DNA from: Segatella hominis
GTDB lineage: Bacteria; Bacteroidota; Bacteroidia; Bacteroidales; Bacteroidaceae
DNA length: 64,000 bases
Direction: 5' to 3'
Assembly (NCBI RefSeq): GCF_004535825.1
Contig: NZ_SGVY01000007.1
Location: 1-64,000 of the forward strand
In this document: positions 9,356 through 21,214 of the stretch, one piece after another
Numbering within the stretch: the first letter of the stretch is position 1
Layout: each line of letters begins with the position of its first letter
Program-made: the position numbers and the translations under genes
Notes under the pieces: generated by a model
What the model saw: the letters and a program-made list of their open reading frames with translations, nothing else
The model's database searches: none
Told to the model about the DNA's origin: nothing

Positions 9356-10714
9356 ATGAAAATTTCATTTGAAAATCCTGACAAGATTAATGGTCTTTTG
9401 ACCCTCGTTGTCGAAGAGGAGGATTACAAGAATGATGTCGAGAAGACATTGAAGGACTATCGTAAAAAAGCTAACGTTCCTGGTTTCCGTCCAGGTCAGG
9501 CTCCTATGGGCATGATTAAGCGTCAGTTTGGTGCATCTGTAAAAATGGAGGCTATCAACAAGCTCGTAGGCCAGCAGATTTACAAGTATGTACAGGACAA
9601 TAATATCCAGATGCTCGGTGAGCCTCTCCCATCAGAGAAGCAGGAGCCAGTTGATATTGAGAAGGATGGTCCTTATACATTCATGTTTGACATCGCTGTT
9701 GCTCCAGAGTTCAAGGTTGCTCTTTCTGGTCGTGATAAGGTAGATTACTACAATATCACTGTTGATGATAAGATTCTTGATCAGCAGGTAGAAATGTACG
9801 CTTCTCGTTCTGGTAGCTATGAGAAGGCTGAGGTTTATCAGGAGAATGATATGCTGAAGGGTGACTTGCGTGAGTTGGACGAGAATGGTAATACCAAGGA
9901 AGGTGGCATTACTGTAGAGGCTGCCGTTATGATGCCAAGCTACATTAAGGTAGAAGAGCAGAAGAACCTTTTCAATGAGGCAAAGGTAGGTGATATCATC
10001 ACATTCAATCCTAAGAAGGCTTATCCAGATAACGATACAGAGGTAGCTCAGCTCTTGAAGATTGAGCGTGATTCTGTGAAGGATTTGGAGTCTGAGTTCA
10101 GCTATCAGATTACAGAAATCCAGCGTTTCAAGAAGCATGAGGTAAACGAGGAGCTCTTCAAGTTGGCTCTTGGTGAGGATACAGATGTGAAGGACGAGGC
10201 TGCTTTCCGTGCTAAGATTGCTGAGGGCTTGCAGGCACAGTTGGTAGGTGACTCTGACTATAAGTTCCTCCTTGATGTTCGTGCTCATTGCGAGAAGAAG
10301 GTTGGCAAGTTGGAATTCCCAGATGCATTGTTGAAGCGTATCATGTTGGCTAACAATAAGGATAAGGGCGAGGACTTCGTAGAGAAGAACTACGAGGAGA
10401 GCCTTAAGGAGTTGACTTGGCATTTGATCAAGGAGCAGCTTATCAAGGCTCAGGATATCAAGATTAATGACGAAGATGTCAAGGAGACAGCAAAGGAAGC
10501 AGCTCGTGCACAGTTCGCTCAGTATGGTATGGCCAACATTCCTGAGGAGTATGTTGAGAACTATGCAAATGAGATTATCAAGAAGGGTAACTCTACTGAG
10601 GCATTGGTAGATCGTGCTATCGACCGTAAGTTGGCTACAACATTGAAGACTGTTGTTAAGTTGAACGAAAAGGAGATTTCTGTTGAGGATTTCAACAAGA
10701 TGATGCAAGAATAA
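9356..10714 (+). CDS. tig: Trigger factor (ribosome-associated chaperone)
   Basis: A 452-residue protein beginning with the ribosome-binding domain. The signature GFRPGQAPMGMIKRQFG (about residues 42-58) is the family GFRxGxxP motif that docks on L23. A PPIase-like middle domain and a helical C-terminal domain follow. Codon use is strongly biased, as expected for a highly expressed gene. It precedes clpP and clpX, the usual tig-clpP-clpX order, but clpP has its own promoter. Confidence 0.94.
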   Translation: MKISFENPDKINGLLTLVVEEEDYKNDVEKTLKDYRKKANVPGFRPGQAPMGMIKRQFGASVKMEAINKLVGQQIYKYVQDNNIQMLGEPLPSEKQEPVDIEKDGPYTFMFDIAVAPEFKVALSGRDKVDYYNITVDDKILDQQVEMYASRSGSYEKAEVYQENDMLKGDLRELDENGNTKEGGITVEAAVMMPSYIKVEEQKNLFNEAKVGDIITFNPKKAYPDNDTEVAQLLKIERDSVKDLESEFSYQITEIQRFKKHEVNEELFKLALGEDTDVKDEAAFRAKIAEGLQAQLVGDSDYKFLLDVRAHCEKKVGKLEFPDALLKRIMLANNKDKGEDFVEKNYEESLKELTWHLIKEQLIKAQDIKINDEDVKETAKEAARAQFAQYGMANIPEEYVENYANEIIKKGNSTEALVDRAIDRKLATTLKTVVKLNEKEISVEDFNKMMQE

Positions 10715-10744
10715 TATTTTTTTAGAAAAAATATCAGATTTATT

Positions 10745-10811
10745 TCGAGGTTATCGACTTTTTTTATTATCTTTGTTCCACGGAACGAGATATGGAGGTC
10801 GATAACCTCGA
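10745..10811 (+). promoter_or_regulatory. clpP promoter bracketed by a 13-bp inverted repeat
   Basis: TCGAGGTTATCGA (10745-10757) and its exact reverse complement TCGATAACCTCGA (10799-10811) flank the -7 element TATCTTTG (10768-10775). The left arm falls near -35 to -23 and the right arm near +19 to +31 of the inferred start. It could be an operator for a dimeric regulator. In a read-through tig transcript it would form a hairpin. Confidence 0.6.
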
Positions 10812-10847
10812 TTTTCGTATATAAATTTGAATAATAATTGATGTAAT

Positions 10848-11510
10848 ATGAATGATTTTAGAAAATATGCAACCAAGCATCTTGGTATAAATGGAATGGT
10901 GCTTGATGACGTCATCAAGTCGCAGGCTAAGTATTTGAACCCTTATATTCTGGAGGAGCGCCAGCTCAATGTGACTCAGATGGATGTTTTCTCTCGACTG
11001 ATGATGGATCGTATCATCTTCTTGGGTACTGAGATTGATGACTATACTGCAAATACACTTCAGGCACAGTTGCTTTATTTGGATTCTGTAGATAGCGGCA
11101 AGGATATTTCTATTTATATTAATAGTCCTGGTGGCAGCGTGACTGCAGGTTTGGGTATTTATGACACCATGCAGTTTATTTCTTCAGATGTGGCTACTAT
11201 CTGTACAGGTATGGCTGCTTCTATGGGCGCAGTTCTTCTTGTTGCAGGTCAGGAGGGTAAGCGTGCCGCTTTGCCTCATAGCCGCGTGATGATTCATCAG
11301 CCACTTGGCGGTGTTCAGGGTCAGGCTTCTGATATCGAGATTGAAGCAAAGGAAATTCAAAAATTCAAGAAAGAATTATATACGATTATTTCTAACCATT
11401 CTCATACTCCATATGAGAAAGTATGGGCAGACAGTGATAGAAATTACTGGATGACAGCAGAAGAGGCAAAGGAATATGGTATGATTGATTCTATTTTGGT
11501 GAGAAAATAA
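10848..11510 (+). CDS. clpP: ATP-dependent Clp protease proteolytic subunit
   Basis: ClpP forms the tetradecameric chamber that degrades substrates fed by ClpX, which is encoded next. The 220-residue protein has Ser125 in GMAASMGAV and His150 in RVMIHQP. The third triad position, Asp in E. coli (DRD-RF context), is Asn199 here (codon AAT in DSDRNYW). About 28 extra N-terminal residues relative to mature E. coli ClpP may be a propeptide. It lies 17 bp before clpX, so they are co-transcribed. Confidence 0.95.
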   Translation: MNDFRKYATKHLGINGMVLDDVIKSQAKYLNPYILEERQLNVTQMDVFSRLMMDRIIFLGTEIDDYTANTLQAQLLYLDSVDSGKDISIYINSPGGSVTAGLGIYDTMQFISSDVATICTGMAASMGAVLLVAGQEGKRAALPHSRVMIHQPLGGVQGQASDIEIEAKEIQKFKKELYTIISNHSHTPYEKVWADSDRNYWMTAEEAKEYGMIDSILVRK

Positions 11511-11527
11511 TATATATATAATAAGGT

Positions 11528-12754
11528 ATGCCGAAGAAAGTATGTAGCTTCTGTGGACGTAATGAAACTGAGGTGAAACTGCTGATTACAGGTATCAGTG
11601 GTTTTATCTGTGAGGATTGTGCGCGTCAGGCCTGGGATATAGTCCAGTCAACAGGAGTTTTAAAGGATGATAAAAATAGTTCTTTTGAACTTAAAGATGT
11701 TCCAAAGCCTATTGAAATCAAGAAGTATCTTGATGAGTATATAATAGGTCAGGATGAAGCTAAGCGCTATTTGTCAGTTTCCGTTTATAACCATTATAAG
11801 CGTTTGCAGCAGCAGAAGACTGATGATGGTGTGGAAATCGAAAAGAGTAATATTATTATGGTAGGAAGCACAGGTACAGGTAAGACGCTGCTTGCCCGAA
11901 CCATAGCCAAGTTGCTGGATGTTCCTTTTACCATCGTAGATGCCACTGTATTTACAGAAGCTGGCTACGTTGGTGAGGATGTAGAGAGCATCTTGAGCCG
12001 ATTGCTCCAAGTAGCCGATTATGATGTAGCTGCCGCTGAAAGGGGTATTGTCTTTATTGATGAGATAGATAAGATTGCACGTAAGAGCGATAATCCTTCT
12101 ATTACCCGTGATGTAAGTGGTGAGGGTGTACAGCAGGGCTTGCTGAAACTTTTGGAAGGAACAATGGTCAACGTTCCGCCAAAGGGAGGAAGAAAGCACC
12201 CTGATCAGGATTATATCCATGTCGATACAAGAAATATCCTCTTTATCTGTGGTGGTGCTTTTGATGGCATAGAGCAGAAGATAGCCCAGCGCCTCAATAC
12301 ACATGTCGTTGGTTATAATTCAGTTCAGAATGTCAGAAACATCGATAAGTCTGATTTGATGAAATATATTCTGCCACAAGACTTGAAGTCTTTTGGTCTG
12401 ATACCTGAAATCATTGGTCGTTTGCCAGTTCTTACCTATCTGAATCCATTGGACAGAGCGGCTTTGCGTAAGATTTTGGTAGAGCCAAAGAATTCTATTG
12501 TGAAGCAGTATATCAAGCTGATGGAGATGGATGGTATTGAATTGTCTTTCGATGAGGATGCATTGGATTGTATAGTTGATAAGGCTGTAGAATACAAATT
12601 GGGTGCACGTGGACTCCGTTCTATTGTAGAGGCAATTATGATGGATGCCATGTTTGAAATCCCATCCAAGAAAGTTAAGAAGTTTAAGGTGACTTTGGAA
12701 TATGCAAAGTCGCAATTAGATAAGGCTCATTTGCAAAAATTGGAGTCAGCATAA
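11528..12754 (+). CDS. clpX: ATP-dependent Clp protease ATP-binding subunit ClpX
   Basis: ClpX unfolds tagged proteins and passes them to ClpP. The 408-residue protein has the N-terminal zinc-binding domain (CSFCG at 6-10, CEDC later), Walker A GSTGTGKT, Walker [12 protein letters not shown], sensor/arginine-finger regions and the pore loop GYVGED. Length is normal. A hairpin (AGTTCAATGGG 12756-12766 with CCCATTGGACT 12773-12783) follows the stop without a T-run. It may be a processing or 3' protection structure. Confidence 0.96.
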   Translation: MPKKVCSFCGRNETEVKLLITGISGFICEDCARQAWDIVQSTGVLKDDKNSSFELKDVPKPIEIKKYLDEYIIGQDEAKRYLSVSVYNHYKRLQQQKTDDGVEIEKSNIIMVGSTGTGKTLLARTIAKLLDVPFTIVDATVFTEAGYVGEDVESILSRLLQVADYDVAAAERGIVFIDEIDKIARKSDNPSITRDVSGEGVQQGLLKLLEGTMVNVPPKGGRKHPDQDYIHVDTRNILFICGGAFDGIEQKIAQRLNTHVVGYNSVQNVRNIDKSDLMKYILPQDLKSFGLIPEIIGRLPVLTYLNPLDRAALRKILVEPKNSIVKQYIKLMEMDGIELSFDEDALDCIVDKAVEYKLGARGLRSIVEAIMMDAMFEIPSKKVKKFKVTLEYAKSQLDKAHLQKLESA

Positions 12755-12828
12755 AAGTTCAATGGGGTAATTCCCATTGGACTTATACCATAGAACATAA
12801 AAAAAGATTTTTAATTGATAAGTTGAAT

Positions 12829-15009
12829 ATGGCAGAACAGGTTAATCTTACAGGTCAGCTTAAGCGCTATTTCGGTTTTGATAAGTTTAAAGGCGAGCAG
12901 GAAGCTATCATCAGAAATCTGATGAGTGGCCATGATACATTTGTGCTTATGCCTACTGGAGGTGGAAAGAGTTTGTGTTATCAGTTGCCTTCTCTCATCA
13001 TGGAGGGAACGGCCATTGTCATTTCTCCATTGATAGCATTGATGAAAAATCAGGTAGATGTCATCAATGGTCTCAGTGAAGATGATGGTGTGGCACATTA
13101 TTTGAACTCTTCCCTCAACAAATCGGCAATAGAAAAGGTGAAGGAAGATATCCTGTCTGGAAAGACCAAACTCCTCTATGTGGCTCCTGAGTCTTTGACA
13201 AAAGAGGATAATGTGGATTTCTTGAAGACCGTCAAGATTTCCTTCTATGCAGTTGATGAAGCTCATTGTATTTCTGAATGGGGACATGATTTCCGTCCAG
13301 AATATAGGCGAATCCGTCCGATTATCAATGAGATTGGTAATGCGCCTGTCATTGCCCTTACTGCCACTGCTACAGATAAAGTGCGAACTGATATCAAGAA
13401 AAGTCTGGGTATTGCGGATGCCAAGGAATTTAAAAGTTCCTTTAATCGCGCCAACTTATATTATGAGGTACGCCCCAAGCTAAAGGATATTGATAGACAG
13501 ATTATTATGTTCATCCGTCAGCATCCTGGCAAGAGCGGTATCATTTATTGCTTGTCTCGCAAGAAAGTGGAGGAATTGGCTGAGATATTAAAAGCCAACG
13601 AGATAAAGGCTGCTCCATATCATGCTGGTCTTGATTCTGCTACTCGTTCTCAGACTCAGGATGATTTCCTGATGGAGAAAATCGATGTAATAGTGGCCAC
13701 CATTGCCTTTGGTATGGGTATTGACAAGCCGGATGTGCGTTTTGTAATCCATTACGATATTCCAAAGAGTCTGGAAGGATATTATCAGGAGACGGGGCGT
13801 GCTGGACGAGATGGTGGTGAAGGTATATGTATTGCCTTTTATGCCCGAAAAGACTTGAGAAAACTGGAGAAGTTTATGGAAAACAAACCTGTGGCTGAGC
13901 AAGACATAGGCAGACAATTACTGCAGGAAACTGCTGCTTATGCAGAGTCTTCAGTTTGCCGTCGCAAGATGCTTCTTCATTATTTCGGTGAGGAATATTC
14001 TGAGGAAAATTGCCATAACTGTGACAACTGTCTGCATCCTACAACGAAGATCGAGGCGAAGGATGCTCTCTTGGTGGTGCTTCAGGCCGTAGCTGCGGTC
14101 AAGGAGAATTTCCGTCAGGAGTATATTATCGACTTTGTGAAAGGTAGAGGTACGGATGACATTGTGTCTCATAAGCACAATGATCTGGAAGAATTCGGCG
14201 CAGGTGAAGATATGGATAATAAATTGTGGAATCCAGTTATTCGTCAGGCCTTGCTTTGTGGCTATCTCAAGAAAGACGTTGAGAATTATGGACTTCTTAA
14301 ACTGACTGCTGCAGGTAAGAGATTTATCAAGAATCCTGAGTCATTCATGATAGTGGAAGACAGAGAGTTTAAGGATGATTACGAAGCAGAAACCAGTAGT
14401 GAAGGTAGTTGTGGAGCTTTGGATCCGCAATTATATTCTATGTTGAAGGATTTGCGCAAGAACTTTGCCAAGAAGCACAAACTGCCTCCTTATGTCATCT
14501 TCCAGGATGTTTCTTTGGAGCAAATGGCAACTATGTATCCTATTAATATGCAGGAACTTCAGAATGTACAAGGCGTCGGTGCAGGTAAGGCAAAACGCTT
14601 TGGTAAGGAATTCTGTGAGTTGATCAAAAAATATTGTGCGGATAATGAGATAGAGCGGCCAGAAGAACTCCGTGTGCGTACTGTTGCCAAGAAGTCTATG
14701 CTGAAAGTATCTATCATCCAGAGCATCGATCGCCAGATTGATTTGGATGACTTGGCAGAGGCAAAAGGCTTGGAGTTCGAGGAACTTCTTGACGAGATAG
14801 ATGCCATTGTCTATAGCGGAACCAAGTTGAATATCGATTATTTCATAGAAGAAGTCGTAGATGATGATCACGTAGATGATATTTATGACTACTTTATGGA
14901 AAGCGAGACAGATGACTTGAATACTGCTGTAGAAGAGCTTGGAGAAGATTATTCTGAGGATGAAATTAGACTCGTCAGAATCAAGTTCTTGTCGGAACAA
15001 GCCAACTAA
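12829..15009 (+). CDS. recQ: ATP-dependent DNA helicase RecQ
   Basis: RecQ unwinds DNA 3' to 5' in recombination repair. The 726-residue protein has Walker A MPTGGGKSLCYQ, the DEAH box in AVDEAHCISEWGHDFR, motif VI QETGRAGRDG, an RQC zinc site (CRRKM, CHNCDNC) and an HRDC-like domain (QLYSMLKDLRKNFAKK). A ~100-residue acidic C-terminal extension follows. The frame is open to a TTG at 12823, but ATG 12829 (MAEQVNL) is the better start. Confidence 0.95.
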   Translation: MAEQVNLTGQLKRYFGFDKFKGEQEAIIRNLMSGHDTFVLMPTGGGKSLCYQLPSLIMEGTAIVISPLIALMKNQVDVINGLSEDDGVAHYLNSSLNKSAIEKVKEDILSGKTKLLYVAPESLTKEDNVDFLKTVKISFYAVDEAHCISEWGHDFRPEYRRIRPIINEIGNAPVIALTATATDKVRTDIKKSLGIADAKEFKSSFNRANLYYEVRPKLKDIDRQIIMFIRQHPGKSGIIYCLSRKKVEELAEILKANEIKAAPYHAGLDSATRSQTQDDFLMEKIDVIVATIAFGMGIDKPDVRFVIHYDIPKSLEGYYQETGRAGRDGGEGICIAFYARKDLRKLEKFMENKPVAEQDIGRQLLQETAAYAESSVCRRKMLLHYFGEEYSEENCHNCDNCLHPTTKIEAKDALLVVLQAVAAVKENFRQEYIIDFVKGRGTDDIVSHKHNDLEEFGAGEDMDNKLWNPVIRQALLCGYLKKDVENYGLLKLTAAGKRFIKNPESFMIVEDREFKDDYEAETSSEGSCGALDPQLYSMLKDLRKNFAKKHKLPPYVIFQDVSLEQMATMYPINMQELQNVQGVGAGKAKRFGKEFCELIKKYCADNEIERPEELRVRTVAKKSMLKVSIIQSIDRQIDLDDLAEAKGLEFEELLDEIDAIVYSGTKLNIDYFIEEVVDDDHVDDIYDYFMESETDDLNTAVEELGEDYSEDEIRLVRIKFLSEQAN

Positions 15010-15065
15010 TCACGTTAAATAGCTTTAATAAGGTAAGAAAATCGTAAAAAGTGCGTCTTATCTGA

Positions 15066-16598
<1,533 letters not shown>

Positions 16599-16608
16599 TT
16601 AATTTGAT

Positions 16609-18036
16609 ATGAAATTTTATGCGCTGATTTCTGCTATGCTTCTCTCGGGGAGCATAGCTTTTGCTCAAAATGATCCTACAGTTATGACGATTAACGGCAA
16701 GCCTGTTACTCGTTCTGAATTTGAGTACTCTTATAATAAGAACAATTCTAATGGCGTCATTGACAAGAAAACCGTAAAGGAGTATGTGGATTTGTTTGTC
16801 AACTACAAGTTGAAGGTTTTGGCGGCATTGGATGCAAAGGTTGATACCTTGTCTTCTTTTAAGAAGGAATTTGAAACTTATAGAGATCAACAGGTGAGAC
16901 CTTCTTTTATTACATCAGATGATGTGGAGAAAGAGGCGCGTAAGATTTATAAAGAAACTCAAGAGCGTATAGATGGAGCAGGTGGTATGGTTAAGCCTGC
17001 TCACATCTTGATTTTACTTAACCAGAAAGCTACTCCTGCAGAACAGAATGCAGCTAAGGCAAAGGCTGATTCTATTTATAAGGTCTTGAGTCGCGGTGCA
17101 GATTTTGCAGAGATGGCTAAGAAATATTCTGATGACAAGGGAACTGCCCAGAAAGGTGGCGAGTTGCCTTGGATTACCAGAGGACAGACAGTCAAGGCTT
17201 TCGAGGATGCTGCTTATTCCATGAAGGTGGGCAAGTTGCACGCTCCTGTATTGTCTGAGTTTGGCTACCATATCATTAAATTGAATGGTAAACAGAATTT
17301 CTTTCCTTATGACTCCTTGAAGAATGATATTTATCGTTTTATTGATGCAAGGGGTATTAGAGAAAAAATTATTGATGAGAAATTAGATTCTTTAGTTAAA
17401 AACGAGCAATCTTCTTCTGCCAAGGAAACTTTATTGGAGAAGAAGGCTGAAGAGTTGTCTGCTAAGGATTCTGACTTGAAATATCTGATACAGGAATATC
17501 ACGACGGTCTCTTGTTGTATGAGATCAGCAATCGTCTTGTATGGGATAAAGCGGCAAAAGATGAACAAGGATTGGCTTCCTATTTTGCCAAGAATAAGAA
17601 GAAATATAAGTGGGAACAGCCTCGCTTTAAGGGGATCGCCTATCATGTGAAGAATGAAGCCGATATCAAGGCGGTTAAAAAGAGTGTAAAGGGCAAGCCT
17701 TTTGTAGAATGGGCTGAAATCCTGCGTAATACTTTCAATAAGGATTCGGTGATCCGTATCCGTGTTGAAAAGGGTATATTTAAGCAAGGTGATCATGCAT
17801 TGGTAGATAAGATGGTTTTCCATAAGGATACTACGGTGCAGGCAGTCAAGGATTATCCTTTCGATGCTACTTTCGGAAAAGTTCTGAAAAAGGGTCCAGA
17901 GGATTATACTGACGTGAAGGCTTTGGTTGTTGCCGACTATCAGGACCAGTTGGAGAAAGATTGGGTGGCAACATTAAGAAAAAAATATCCTGTATTTGTG
18001 GACGAGAAAGTCCTGGATACAGTCAATAAACATTAA
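16609..18036 (+). CDS. Periplasmic parvulin-type peptidyl-prolyl isomerase
   Basis: A 475-residue exported protein with a signal peptide (cleavage near SIAFAQ, residues 15-20). A parvulin (PpiC/rotamase) domain spans about residues 124-225, with the hallmark spacing PAHILI, FAEMAKKYSDD, GGELPWITRG and FGYHIIKL. A long helical C-terminal region follows. It probably helps fold outer-membrane proteins. It lies 11 bp after guaB and 12 bp before a second isomerase of the same class. Confidence 0.85.
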   Translation: MKFYALISAMLLSGSIAFAQNDPTVMTINGKPVTRSEFEYSYNKNNSNGVIDKKTVKEYVDLFVNYKLKVLAALDAKVDTLSSFKKEFETYRDQQVRPSFITSDDVEKEARKIYKETQERIDGAGGMVKPAHILILLNQKATPAEQNAAKAKADSIYKVLSRGADFAEMAKKYSDDKGTAQKGGELPWITRGQTVKAFEDAAYSMKVGKLHAPVLSEFGYHIIKLNGKQNFFPYDSLKNDIYRFIDARGIREKIIDEKLDSLVKNEQSSSAKETLLEKKAEELSAKDSDLKYLIQEYHDGLLLYEISNRLVWDKAAKDEQGLASYFAKNKKKYKWEQPRFKGIAYHVKNEADIKAVKKSVKGKPFVEWAEILRNTFNKDSVIRIRVEKGIFKQGDHALVDKMVFHKDTTVQAVKDYPFDATFGKVLKKGPEDYTDVKALVVADYQDQLEKDWVATLRKKYPVFVDEKVLDTVNKH

Positions 18037-18048
18037 AAAGGAAAATTC

Positions 18049-19500
18049 ATGAATCTTGAAAATAAAATAGGTCTGGCATTTGTTGCTTTGTTGTTCTTGG
18101 TTGGTATTTCTGCTAATGCCAACAAAGCATTGCGTGGCTTTGCTGCGCAGGATGCAGACTCTTCTCAAGTGGATTCAACTCCTGGTGACAGTCAGGTGAT
18201 TAATGAAGCCAGTATTGTAGATGAGGTGATATGGGTAGTAGGTGACGAACCTATATTGAAGTCTGAGGTTGAGGCTACCCGTTTGCAGAGTGAGGCTGAA
18301 GGAATCAAGTATGCAGGCGATCCGGATTGTTCTATCCCAGAGCAGATAGCCCTGCAGAAGTTGTTCTTGCACCAGGCGGCTATCGATAGTATTGAGGTAT
18401 CGGAGTCGGAGGTTATGAATGGCATTGATGAGCAAATCAATTACTGGGTTTCGCTTGCGGGTTCTCGTGAGAAGTTGGAGGAATATAGAAAGCAGAGCAT
18501 CTCACAGATGCGCCAATCCATGCATGATGATTTCAAGAATCGTCAGCTGATACAGAAGATGAAGGAAGAATTGGTCAAGGATATCAAGGTTTCTCCAGCA
18601 CAGGTGAGACAGTATTTCAAGAATCTTCCTGCCGACAGCATACCTTTTGTGCCAACAGAAGTGGAGGTGGAAATATTGACCAACCAGCCTAAGATTTCCA
18701 TGGAGGAAATCACTCGTGTCAAGAACGAGCTGCGTGATTTTACCGATCGTGTCAATAAGGGTGAAACTTCTTTCGCCACCTTGGCGCGTCTTTATTCAGA
18801 AGACCCGGGTTCTGCACGTATGGGTGGTGAAATGGATTATGTAGGTCGTGGTATGTTGGATCCTGCATTCGCCAATGTAGCGTTCAACTTGACTGACCCT
18901 AAGAAGATTTCCAAAATCGTAGAGTCTGAGTTCGGTTATCATATCATCCAGTTGATAGATAAGCGAGGTGATAAAATCAAGGTTCGCCACATTCTTCTGA
19001 AGCCAAATGTATCTCAGGAGGCCATTGATAAGTCTTTGTCAAGATTGGATTCGATAGCTACTGACATCAGAAACAAGAAGTTCACATTCGAGGATGCAGC
19101 AACGGTCATTTCTGATGATAAGGATACCCGTTCCAACAAGGGTTTGATGGCCAATACTACCCAGGGCGGAACTCGTACATCCCGATTCCAGTTGAAGGAC
19201 CTTCCTACAGAGGTGGCTCGTGCTATTGACACGATGAAGGTAGGAGAAATCTCTGCACCTTTCACCATGATCAATTCCAGAGGAAAGACAACTTGTGCTA
19301 TCGTTAAACTTCTCAATAAAGTGGAAGGACATCGTGCTACCATTACAGAGGATTTCCAGGTGATGAAGGATGTTGTCTTGGCTAAAGAACGTGAGAAAAC
19401 TTTGCATGATTGGGTGGTTGATAAAATCAAGCGTACTTATGTGCGTATGAACGATCGCTACAAAAATTGTAAATTTGAATATCAAGGCTGGGTTAAATGA
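18049..19500 (+). CDS. SurA-like periplasmic chaperone/isomerase
   Basis: A 483-residue exported protein. The N-terminal SurA-type helical domain (DEVIWVVGDEPILKSEVEA, about 55-75) is followed by two parvulin-like domains: one with YSEDPGSARMGGEMDYVGRG and FGYHIIQLIDKRGD, the second beginning VRHILLKP. This resembles E. coli SurA, which chaperones outer-membrane proteins. The stop overlaps the next start by 4 bases (ATGA), so translation is coupled to the OstA-like protein. Confidence 0.86.
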   Translation: MNLENKIGLAFVALLFLVGISANANKALRGFAAQDADSSQVDSTPGDSQVINEASIVDEVIWVVGDEPILKSEVEATRLQSEAEGIKYAGDPDCSIPEQIALQKLFLHQAAIDSIEVSESEVMNGIDEQINYWVSLAGSREKLEEYRKQSISQMRQSMHDDFKNRQLIQKMKEELVKDIKVSPAQVRQYFKNLPADSIPFVPTEVEVEILTNQPKISMEEITRVKNELRDFTDRVNKGETSFATLARLYSEDPGSARMGGEMDYVGRGMLDPAFANVAFNLTDPKKISKIVESEFGYHIIQLIDKRGDKIKVRHILLKPNVSQEAIDKSLSRLDSIATDIRNKKFTFEDAATVISDDKDTRSNKGLMANTTQGGTRTSRFQLKDLPTEVARAIDTMKVGEISAPFTMINSRGKTTCAIVKLLNKVEGHRATITEDFQVMKDVVLAKEREKTLHDWVVDKIKRTYVRMNDRYKNCKFEYQGWVK

Positions 19501-21176
19501 TAAGTAAGAACTTTCTCAATAATAATAACAGGCATAGAATCAAGCTTCTGCTGATTCTATGCCTATTTGGGTTTTGTTTGGTGCAAGCCATGCAGAGTCC
19601 TAAGAAAAGAGCTCATCGTCCACATGGCGACCGTGTTTACCTTCTTCATGCGGATGAGCTGAAGTATGATATGTTTGGTAATAATCCTGATGCGCAGATT
19701 GTCAAAGGCAAGGTTTCGTTTCTTCATCAGGGAGCGCATCTTACTTGCGACAGTGCCTATTTTTATCAAAACACCAATTCGGTGAAGGCATTCGGACATG
19801 TGCATTTCCGTCAGGGTGATACTTTGTCCTTGGTTTGTGACAGGGCAGAATATGACGGTTTGATGCAGATGATGAGAGCCCGCAAAAATGTGGTTTTGCA
19901 CCATCGCAGACAAGTCCTCCGTACCGACAGTTTGGATTATGACCGTTTGTATGAAATGGCCAACTTCTTCGAAGGTGGAACGCTGATTGATGGCAAGGAC
20001 CGTCTTGTTTCAGATTGGGGTGAATATCATACCAAAACACGTGAAGCTAAGTTTGTCTTCAATGTGAAACTCCGTAGTGGCAAGGATCTCGTGACTACAG
20101 ATACCTTATATTATGATGTGAGGAAATCAACTGCCCACATGGTAGGTCCTTCCCGAATTGTCTCCGGCTCCAGCGTGGTCAAAACTGCTGATGGATATTA
20201 TAATACCAAGACAGATCGTGCCCGGTTGTATGGCCGCTCCACTTTAGTGGATAAGGACAAGACCATTACGGGTGATAGTCTTTACTATGTGAAAGACGGA
20301 AACAGTCAGGGCTTCGGTAATGTGATTTACAATGATAAGAGAAACCGCAATACCCTTCACTGCAACTATTTGCGTTATAATGAAAAGACAGGATATGGTT
20401 TTGCCACCCGCAATCCGGTAGCCATTGATTATTCACAGAAGGATACTTTGTGGGTGCATTCAGATACCATGAAGATTTATACCTTCCATATCAATACCGA
20501 TTCTGTTTATCGCAAGGTGCATGCTTACAGCAAAGTGCGAGCTTACCGACAGGATGTCCAGGCAGTTTGCGATTCCATGGTATTTAATTCCCAGGACTCA
20601 TGTATGACGATGTATAAAGACCCGATTGTATGGAATCTGAATCGTCAACTTCTTGGCGAGGTCATCAAGGTTTACATGAATGACTCCACGGTGCGCATGG
20701 CTCATGTCATCGGACAAGCCCTCTCTGTAGATGAAATGCCAGACAGTGTGCATTTCAATCAGGTAACTTCCAAGGAGATGAAGGCCTACTTCGAAAAAGG
20801 ACAGGCGCGGATGGGCGAGTCTATAGGAAATGTGCAGACCATCTATTTCCTTACCAATGATAAGGATAGTTCACTGGTCGGCATGAACTATATGGAGACC
20901 GATACGATGAGAATGTACTTGTCTCCAGAAAGACAGTTGCAGAAGATATGGGCCAATAAGTCCGTAGGTACCTTCTATCCGATAACCCAGGTGCCGCCAG
21001 CCAAGTTGAAACTCCCTAATTTCGCTTGGTTTGACGATATCCGTCCAAAGGATAAAAATGATATTTTTGTATGGAGAGGAAAGAGGAAAGACCAGCAGTT
21101 GAAGGTGATCAAGCGCCATGCTGCGCCTTTACAGATGCTTTCCGAAAACAAAGGCGGGACGGCTCCAGGAGATTGA
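19497..21176 (+). CDS. OstA-like protein (LptA/LptD N-domain family)
   Basis: A 559-residue exported protein whose N-terminal signal segment (KLLLILCLFGFCLVQA) is followed by repeated beta-strand units of OstA type, for example VKGKVSFLHQGAHLTCDSAYFY and VKAFGHVHFRQGDTLSLVCDRA. LptA and the LptD N-domain use this fold to carry LPS across the periplasm. The large size is characteristic of Bacteroidota OstA-like proteins. The gene overlaps the SurA-like gene. A hairpin (GACGGCTC/GAGCCGTC) spans the stop codon. Confidence 0.82.
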   Translation: MISKNFLNNNNRHRIKLLLILCLFGFCLVQAMQSPKKRAHRPHGDRVYLLHADELKYDMFGNNPDAQIVKGKVSFLHQGAHLTCDSAYFYQNTNSVKAFGHVHFRQGDTLSLVCDRAEYDGLMQMMRARKNVVLHHRRQVLRTDSLDYDRLYEMANFFEGGTLIDGKDRLVSDWGEYHTKTREAKFVFNVKLRSGKDLVTTDTLYYDVRKSTAHMVGPSRIVSGSSVVKTADGYYNTKTDRARLYGRSTLVDKDKTITGDSLYYVKDGNSQGFGNVIYNDKRNRNTLHCNYLRYNEKTGYGFATRNPVAIDYSQKDTLWVHSDTMKIYTFHINTDSVYRKVHAYSKVRAYRQDVQAVCDSMVFNSQDSCMTMYKDPIVWNLNRQLLGEVIKVYMNDSTVRMAHVIGQALSVDEMPDSVHFNQVTSKEMKAYFEKGQARMGESIGNVQTIYFLTNDKDSSLVGMNYMETDTMRMYLSPERQLQKIWANKSVGTFYPITQVPPAKLKLPNFAWFDDIRPKDKNDIFVWRGKRKDQQLKVIKRHAAPLQMLSENKGGTAPGD

Positions 21177-21214
21177 GCCGTCTCGATGATTCTGAAAAAG
21201 TAATATTATAAAAG

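Noticed and set aside
12756-12783. Terminator between clpX and recQ
   Set aside because: A good 11-bp stem but no T-run after it. More likely an mRNA 3' structure.
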